Part shown: in pieces, positions 13,607-18,261 of the stretch
Layout: every line of letters begins with the position of its first letter
Position numbering within the stretch: the first letter of the stretch is position 1
Source: an uncultured Bacillota bacterium
Lineage (GTDB): Bacteria > Bacillota > Clostridia > Peptostreptococcales > Anaerovoracaceae
Length of the DNA stretch: 18,261 bases
NCBI GenBank assembly: GCA_958448635.1
Contig: CAUDEQ010000037.1
Span: 1 to 18,261 of the forward strand
Direction of reading: 5' to 3'
The notes under the pieces: model-generated
What the model was told of the DNA's origin: nothing
What the model saw: only the letters and a program-made list of their open reading frames with translations
Databases searched by the model: none
Position numbers and translations under genes: made by a program

Positions 13607-14875
13607 ATGGCTAAAGAAAAAGTCGTATTAGCCTATTCCGGTGGACTGGATACATCCATCATCATGACATGGCTCAAGGAAAACTACAACTACGATGTTA
13701 TCGCAGTATGCTGTAACGCAGGACAGAACGAAGATTTTGAAGCTATCGAAAAAAAGGCTCTGGCAACAGGCGCTATAAAAGCATATACAGTTGACATCAG
13801 AGAAGAATTCATCACTGATTTCATATGGCCTACATTGAAAGCAGGCGCCATATACGAAGGTCAGTACATGCTGGGTACTTCCATGGCAAGACCTCTCATG
13901 GCAAAGAAGCTGGTTGAGATCGCCGAAAAGGAAGAGGCTTTCTACATAGCTCACGGCTGCACAGGTAAGGGAAATGACCAGGTACGTTTCGAAACCACCA
14001 TCAAGGCTCTCAACCCTGCCATCAAGATAATCGCACCTTGGAGATTCTGGGACTTCAGCTCAAGAGAAGACCTGATAGATTATGCCAAGTCCCACAATAT
14101 TCCTATCAACCAGACAACAAAGAAGATATACAGCCGTGACGAAAACATATGGCATATATCACATGAAGGCGGAGAGCTTGAGAACCCTTGGAACGAGCAT
14201 CTCAAGACTATCCACGTGCTGAGCGTTCCGCCTGAAGAAGCTCCTGACGAGCCTGAATACGTTGATATAGATTTCGAACAGGGCGTTCCTGTAGGTCTCA
14301 ACGGAGAGAAGATGGGTCCTGTAGAGCTTCTTTCAAAGCTCAATGAAATGGGCAGCAGAAACGGCGTCGGCACCATCGACATCATAGAAAACCGTCTCGT
14401 AGGAATGAAGTCCAGAGGCGTATACGAAACTCCGGGAGGCACCATCCTCTTTGCCGCCCACGCAAATCTGGAACAGCTGATCCTTGACAGAGACACCACT
14501 CAGTACAAGGCCATCGTTGCACAGAAGTTCGCTCAGCTGGTATACGACGGCTTATGGTACACTCCTGTAAGAGAAGCCATCAGCGCCTTCGTGGATGTTA
14601 CCCAGAAAGAGGTTACAGGTACGGTTCGCATGAAGCTGTACAAGGGCAGCGCCGTAGCCGCAGCCAAGAAATCACCGTTCTCACTGTACAACGAAGAATT
14701 CGCTACATTCAGTAAGGACGACGTATACGATCAAAGCGATGCAGAAGGCTTCATAAATCTGTTCTCACTGCCGCTCAAGATCCGTGCTATACAGAAACAA
14801 ACGCTTGAAGGAGGAGCTAAGGAACATGAAGCTTTGGAAAGGAAGGTTCTCAAAGGCATCGACTTCGTCGGCTGA
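13607..14875 (+). CDS. argG: argininosuccinate synthase
   Basis: ArgG joins citrulline and aspartate with ATP in arginine synthesis. The 422-residue product shows the PP-loop AYSGGLDTSIIM (residues 9-20), YMLGTSMARPLMAKK, and AHGCTGKGNDQVRFE of the ATP and substrate site. It also shows SRDENIWHISHEGGELENPW and SHNIPINQTTKKIYS. Its C-terminus runs about 30 residues past the usual LPLKIRA end, reading EGGAKEHEALERKVLKGIDFVG, and overlaps the argH start by 50 bases. AGGAGG lies nine bases before the ATG. A strong promoter lies upstream. Confidence 0.97.
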   Translation: MAKEKVVLAYSGGLDTSIIMTWLKENYNYDVIAVCCNAGQNEDFEAIEKKALATGAIKAYTVDIREEFITDFIWPTLKAGAIYEGQYMLGTSMARPLMAKKLVEIAEKEEAFYIAHGCTGKGNDQVRFETTIKALNPAIKIIAPWRFWDFSSREDLIDYAKSHNIPINQTTKKIYSRDENIWHISHEGGELENPWNEHLKTIHVLSVPPEEAPDEPEYVDIDFEQGVPVGLNGEKMGPVELLSKLNEMGSRNGVGTIDIIENRLVGMKSRGVYETPGGTILFAAHANLEQLILDRDTTQYKAIVAQKFAQLVYDGLWYTPVREAISAFVDVTQKEVTGTVRMKLYKGSAVAAAKKSPFSLYNEEFATFSKDDVYDQSDAEGFINLFSLPLKIRAIQKQTLEGGAKEHEALERKVLKGIDFVG

Positions 14876-16196
14876 TGAGTTCAACGCATCCATCGGATTC
14901 GACCAGAGAATGTACAGAGAAGATATCACCGGCAGCATAGCTCATGCGAAAATGTTGGGAAAGCAGGGTATCATAACACCTGATGAGGCTCAGCTCATAA
15001 TCAAAACGCTGAATGAGATCCTGGATGATATCGAAGCAGGCAATGTGGAATTCACCATCGAATCCGAGGATATCCACATGAACATCGAAACGCTCCTTAC
15101 CGAAAGGATCGGCGATACAGGAAAAAAACTTCATACGGCCAGAAGCCGCAACGATCAGGTCAACGTGGACATCAGGCTATACCTTAAGAAGGAAACGGCT
15201 TCAATAGACGCTCTTCTTAAGGAGCTGCTGGAAGCCCTTGAAAAGCTTGCCAAAGAGCACGTGGACACCGTAATGCCGGGATACACACACCTGCAAAGGG
15301 CACAGCCTGTCACGCTGGCATATCATCTGTTGGCATACTACCAGATGTTCTCCCGCGACAGGGAAAGGTTCGCTGACTGCCTTCAGCGCATAGACAGGCT
15401 TCCTCTGGGAAGCGGTGCGCTGGCAGGCACCACCTACAATACCGACAGAGATTTTCTTGCCAAAGAGCTGGGCTTTGCCGGTGTCCTGCCCAACGGCATG
15501 GATGCCGTGGCTGACAGAGATTTTTCTATAGAATTCATCAACTGCTGCGCCATCTCAATGATGCATCTTTCAAGATTCTGTGAGGAGCTGATAAACTGGA
15601 GCTCGGTGGAATTCGGCTTCATCGAGATGGACGACGCATATTCCACAGGCAGCAGCATAATGCCACAGAAGAAGAATCCCGACATGGCCGAGCTGATCCG
15701 CGGCAAGTCCGGAAGAGTATACGGTGATCTTATGACATTGCTGACCATATGCAAGGGTCTGCCTATGGCATACAACAAGGATCTTCAGGAGGACAAGGAG
15801 CCTGTCTTCGACGCAGCAGACACGTTGAAGGCTTCCCTGGGAATATTCAGAGAGATGATCCTTACCATGAGTGTGAAAAAGGACAGCATGGAAAGCGCAG
15901 CCAAATACGGCTATATGAATGCCACAGATGCCGCCGATTATCTGGTATCAAAGGGGATTCCTTTCAGAGACTGCCATGAGATCATAGGAAGGATCGTACT
16001 GCACTGTATCGGCAAGGGAATAGCCATAGACGATATGTCCATGGAAGAGTTCAAATCCTTCTCCGATAAATTTGAGGACGATATCTACGACAAGATATCC
16101 ATCAGAAGCTGCATAGAGGCCAAAAAATCAAAGGGCTCCACGTCCTTTGAAAGCGTAAAGCAGCAGCTTGCCGATATAGAAAAGCTCAACAAGTGA
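14826..16196 (+). CDS. argH: argininosuccinate lyase
   Basis: ArgH cleaves argininosuccinate to arginine and fumarate, the last step of the pathway. The 456-residue protein begins MKLWKGRFSKASTSSADEF and contains HTARSRNDQVNVDIRLYL, PGYTHLQRAQPVTLAYHL and the fumarase/aspartase signature GSSIMPQKKNPDMAELIRGK. The catalytic Ser is in the SSIMPQ loop. ATG 14826 follows GGAGGAG by nine bases. A possible start at 14784 lies deeper in argG without such a site. It overlaps argG by 50 bases in another frame, so coupling is likely. A strong terminator follows 36 bases after the stop. Confidence 0.97.
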   Translation: MKLWKGRFSKASTSSADEFNASIGFDQRMYREDITGSIAHAKMLGKQGIITPDEAQLIIKTLNEILDDIEAGNVEFTIESEDIHMNIETLLTERIGDTGKKLHTARSRNDQVNVDIRLYLKKETASIDALLKELLEALEKLAKEHVDTVMPGYTHLQRAQPVTLAYHLLAYYQMFSRDRERFADCLQRIDRLPLGSGALAGTTYNTDRDFLAKELGFAGVLPNGMDAVADRDFSIEFINCCAISMMHLSRFCEELINWSSVEFGFIEMDDAYSTGSSIMPQKKNPDMAELIRGKSGRVYGDLMTLLTICKGLPMAYNKDLQEDKEPVFDAADTLKASLGIFREMILTMSVKKDSMESAAKYGYMNATDAADYLVSKGIPFRDCHEIIGRIVLHCIGKGIAIDDMSMEEFKSFSDKFEDDIYDKISIRSCIEAKKSKGSTSFESVKQQLADIEKLNK

Positions 16197-16232
16197 AAAT
16201 AATTCCTCAATATAATATGGTCTTTAAGATCA

Positions 16233-16267
16233 AAAGAGAACGCTCCTTACCCGGGAGCGTTCTCTTT
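16233..16267. terminator. bidirectional terminator between argH and the Fic-like gene
   Basis: AAAGAGAACGCTCC pairs perfectly with GGAGCGTTCTCTTT (14 bp) around a seven-base loop. T-rich tracts follow in both directions. It ends the argGH operon and can also end the convergent operon read from the right. Confidence 0.9.
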
Positions 16268-16364
16268 GATTTAATATATAATAATCCTTTTATTTTACGT
16301 GATTTACATGCACTGTCTGAATCCTGCTGCGCCGAAGTCCAACAAGTCCTCACACCGCATCTCA

Positions 16365-17108
16365 TCAGCCCTTTGCTCTGCCGTCCAGGTATTCCCTGCA
16401 TGCATCCAGAGTACCCTTCATCTTATCGCTGACGGCTCTGCAAAGGAAATTGTAGAATTCCTCCTGCCTGTGACCCTTGAGGCACTGCCCCACTATATCA
16501 AAATAATCCTGCCTGGCTATAGGCATGTTTATCGGAGCAAAGCCGTTTTCCATGAGAAAGTAGTTGAGGGCGAAGATTGCCAGCTCTCCGCTGTAATCCT
16601 TGAAGGGATATATGTCGATGATCTTGTTGTGTATGTACATGGCCTTCAGTATCACATTGTTGCCGGCCTCCCTGCTGTATATCCTGCGAACTGCCGCATT
16701 GAGCTTTTCCTCTATGTCCACGGAATGCTCAGGCACATGGTTGAAGGCATAGAGAACAGGATTGTTTTTTCTGAAATATGCATCCTCATCCTCAGTCAGT
16801 ATCCTGTATGCGCTTACCAGCAGATGCTTGTCCAGATAATTACCCATTTCCAGACAGTTGAATGCCACCCTCACAACCTTTTCGAATTTCTCTATGAAAA
16901 GATAATCTCCTATGGGAACATCCTTCTGCAGCTCACCGCCTTTAAGGATCTCCGATATGTTTATTTTATCATGTCTTGGATTTCTTACGAGAAGAGAGCC
17001 CCTTATGATATCTATCTTGTTTACCTCCCTGACAGCAGACTTCAGCAGCACGTCGTCCTTCAGCACGCCTGCCAGCTCTCTTCGCATTTTGTATAGTTCC
17101 TCGTGCAT
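16365..17108 (-). CDS. Fic-fold protein with degenerate active-site motif
   Basis: The C-terminal half matches the Fic fold. A predicted helix (VILKAMYIHNKI) leads into IDIYPFKDYSGELAIFALNY (about residues 164-183), then YFLMENGFAPINMPIARQDY and a QEEFYNFLCRAV tail. In active Fic enzymes the core reads HPFx(D/E)GNGRxxR. Here the catalytic His is Tyr (YPF), GNGR is replaced by YSGE, and the final Arg is absent. Such a protein should not AMPylate by the usual mechanism. The N-terminal ~110 residues are helical, with no DNA-binding motif that I can see. The frame is intact with a normal AGGAGA ribosome binding site, so it looks maintained rather than decaying. ATG 17108 is preferred over the adjacent TTG. 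It is 10 bases after the MoaA-like gene stop, in the same operon. Confidence 0.7.
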   Translation of the reverse strand: MHEELYKMRRELAGVLKDDVLLKSAVREVNKIDIIRGSLLVRNPRHDKINISEILKGGELQKDVPIGDYLFIEKFEKVVRVAFNCLEMGNYLDKHLLVSAYRILTEDEDAYFRKNNPVLYAFNHVPEHSVDIEEKLNAAVRRIYSREAGNNVILKAMYIHNKIIDIYPFKDYSGELAIFALNYFLMENGFAPINMPIARQDYFDIVGQCLKGHRQEEFYNFLCRAVSDKMKGTLDACREYLDGRAKG

Positions 17109-17118
17109 CAAAACTCTC

Positions 17119-17547
17119 CTAACCCACCATGAACCCGATTCTGCCTACAGCGCCGGGATATTTATACATGTCCGCCTTTTCATCATCGTCCTGCACCTTT
17201 TTTAGAGCCGGCATCTTATCCTTCAGCAGCTGATAGCTTATACTCGGCATGAATATGATATCGAATCTGTGCTGAAACGTCAGCTGCAGAAAATCAAGAA
17301 CCTCGTCGTCGCTGTAGCCCTCCTTCAGGCTCACATGAAGCGTGATTCCCAGCTTCTGCCCTACGGCCTTGTTTATCCCGTCGATGACAGGGCCCAGCTC
17401 TCTGCCATCGTTGGTTTCCTTGTACCTGGTATAGTTCAATGTATTGACCTCAATGATCACATCCGTTATTCCGTCGGACTTGAGCTGCTCTGCCCTGTCG
17501 GCAAGATCCTGGCCGTCTGTTATTATGCTTTTTCTGTTTTCCAACAT
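17119..17547 (-). CDS. MoaA-like protein lacking the radical-SAM cysteines
   Basis: The 142 residues align by eye with the middle of MoaA (GTP 3',8-cyclase). SIITDGQDLADRAEQLKSDG matches the MoaA TTNG/LADRA region. ITDVIIEVNTLNYTRYKETN matches the strand with the SLDTLDPEKY motif. GYSDDEVLDFLQLT matches the GVNDDEI turn, and GRIGF (residues 135-139) matches the MoaA GRIGFI motif. The N-terminal ~60 residues that carry CxxxCxxC, and the C-terminal second cluster, are missing. It cannot do radical-SAM chemistry as written. The ORF is intact, has an AAGGGGA ribosome binding site and a strong upstream promoter, and is followed by the degenerate Fic gene. It could be a new binding or scaffold protein. 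Confidence 0.6.
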   Translation of the reverse strand: MLENRKSIITDGQDLADRAEQLKSDGITDVIIEVNTLNYTRYKETNDGRELGPVIDGINKAVGQKLGITLHVSLKEGYSDDEVLDFLQLTFQHRFDIIFMPSISYQLLKDKMPALKKVQDDDEKADMYKYPGAVGRIGFMVG

Positions 17548-17583
17548 TGTTCCCCTTCTCTTACCTAAATTTTCTATTATTTT

Positions 17584-17612
17584 ATTCTACTTGAAAATCC
17601 TTTACTAGTCAA
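17584..17612 (-). promoter_or_regulatory. promoter of the MoaA-like/Fic-like operon
   Basis: On the minus strand TTGACT (17607-17612) and TAGAAT (17584-17589) are 17 bases apart, a near-consensus sigma-A promoter about 37 bases upstream of the MoaA-like ATG. This indicates the two-gene operon is expressed. Confidence 0.75.
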
Positions 17613-17628
17613 GGATAGCCGATTGTGA

Positions 17629-17640
17629 TAAACTGTATAT
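17629..17640 (+). promoter_or_regulatory. possible leaderless start region of the phosphoesterase gene
   Basis: TAAACT (17629-17634) can serve as a -10, with TAGTCA (about 17606-17611) as a weak -35 at 17 bases. Transcription would then begin at or next to the ATG at 17641. No Shine-Dalgarno sequence precedes that ATG. Confidence 0.35.
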
Positions 17641-18189
17641 ATGAATATACTTGTAATAGGTGATACACACGGAAAATTCAATAAGGTAAGAGACATACTG
17701 CCCAAGCTGAAAAACATAGATCTCATCGCCCATACAGGCGACCATTACAGCGATGCGGAAAAGCTGTCAAAGGAAACAGGCATACCGGCAGTGGCGACAA
17801 AAGGCAACTGTGACGGAAGCTTCAGCAGCAGCGATTTTCAAATCATAGAGACTGAATACGGACGACTGCTGCTTACCCACGGTCATACGGAAAACGCAGG
17901 CTATCAGCTGAACTCCCTCATGTACAAGGCTATGGAAAATGACTGCAAGGCAGTCCTCTTCGGTCATACCCACAGAGCCCTCATAGATGAGGCCGAAGGC
18001 ATACGCTTCATAAATCCGGGAAGTCTGACACAGCCCAGAGACGGCAGCGACGGCTCGTATGCCATAGTAAGGACGTCTGAAGACAATCTTGATGCGTCCA
18101 TAGTATATTACTCCACTGTAATGGGCGGCTCCAGAAAGCCGCAGGCCGGATTTATAAGGAATCTGCTGAACTACAGCGACAGATTCTGA
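17641..18189 (+). CDS. YfcE-type metallophosphoesterase
   Basis: The 182-residue protein has all motifs of the calcineurin-like phosphodiesterase family: VIGDTHGKF (D8, H10), HTGDHYSD, TKGNCDGS, LLTHGHTENAG and LFGHTHRALID, the metal ligands of a dinuclear site. The FINPGSLTQPRDG segment is typical of the YfcE/MJ0936 subgroup. These enzymes cleave phosphodiesters and are full length at this size, but the physiological substrate is unknown. It is transcribed divergently from the MoaA-like gene. There is no Shine-Dalgarno sequence, unlike the other genes in the window, yet the start is fixed by the family N-terminus. Confidence 0.92.
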   Translation: MNILVIGDTHGKFNKVRDILPKLKNIDLIAHTGDHYSDAEKLSKETGIPAVATKGNCDGSFSSSDFQIIETEYGRLLLTHGHTENAGYQLNSLMYKAMENDCKAVLFGHTHRALIDEAEGIRFINPGSLTQPRDGSDGSYAIVRTSEDNLDASIVYYSTVMGGSRKPQAGFIRNLLNYSDRF

Positions 18190-18221
18190 GGAGCTTTTCA
18201 GCCGGATAATATATCAGTATA

Positions 18222-18258
18222 AAAAAGCGGGATACATGAAATATGCATCCCGCTTTTT
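18222..18258. terminator. terminator after the phosphoesterase gene
   Basis: AAAAAGCGGGAT pairs with ATCCCGCTTTTT, and the stem continues with CAT/ATG after one A-C mismatch. The T-run gives an intrinsic terminator on the plus strand. The A-run on the left side makes it workable from the other direction too. Confidence 0.85.
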
Positions 18259-18261
18259 GTT

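Overview
The window joins two different pieces of DNA. The right two thirds (about 6683-18261) look like the chromosome of a clostridial Bacillota (Firmicutes). The murB - PHP phosphoesterase - rapZ - whiA order, strong GGAGG ribosome binding sites and frequent ATA isoleucine codons support this. A gut anaerobe near Eubacteriales Family XIII is a guess. The left third (about 1-6500) is the end of a conjugative or integrative element, or of an integrated plasmid-like element. It carries parA, parB, a RepA_N initiator, DUF6075, DUF3970 and DUF6050 proteins, an XRE regulator and two proteins with sigma region 4, all on the minus strand. The first ~600 bases are much more AT-rich and hold a broken KAP-type P-loop NTPase gene.

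Layout of the element, in transcription order (right to left). A leader of about 200 bases with a terminator-like hairpin precedes DUF6075, DUF3970, parA, parB, repA and DUF6050. These six genes are tightly packed or overlapping and end at an intrinsic terminator. Next come an XRE repressor with a palindrome over its putative promoter, a 53-codon ORF, two translationally coupled sigma-4 proteins, a second copy of the palindrome, and the truncated KAP gene. Nine contiguous 23-bp iterons lie inside the repA coding region and are the best candidate for the element's replication origin.

Layout of the chromosome. On the minus strand: murB, PHP phosphoesterase, rapZ, a BKACE-family enzyme, whiA, a YbgC-like thioesterase and rlmD. 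The element abuts the 3' end of rlmD, and rlmD (rumA) 3' ends are known integration targets. yvcK, usually between rapZ and whiA, is absent, and the BKACE gene occupies its place. On the plus strand, argG and argH form an arginine biosynthesis operon with a clear promoter and a strong bidirectional terminator. A minus-strand two-gene operon follows: a MoaA-like protein without the radical-SAM cysteines, and a Fic-fold protein whose catalytic motif is destroyed. A YfcE-type metallophosphoesterase is transcribed divergently from it.

The items most worth a second look are the iteron array inside repA, the MoaA-like/degenerate Fic gene pair, the repeated palindrome around the XRE/sigma module, the KAP gene cut at its expected Walker B position, and the yvcK-to-BKACE exchange. 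No non-coding stretch exceeds 300 bases. No rRNA, tRNA or CRISPR array was seen.
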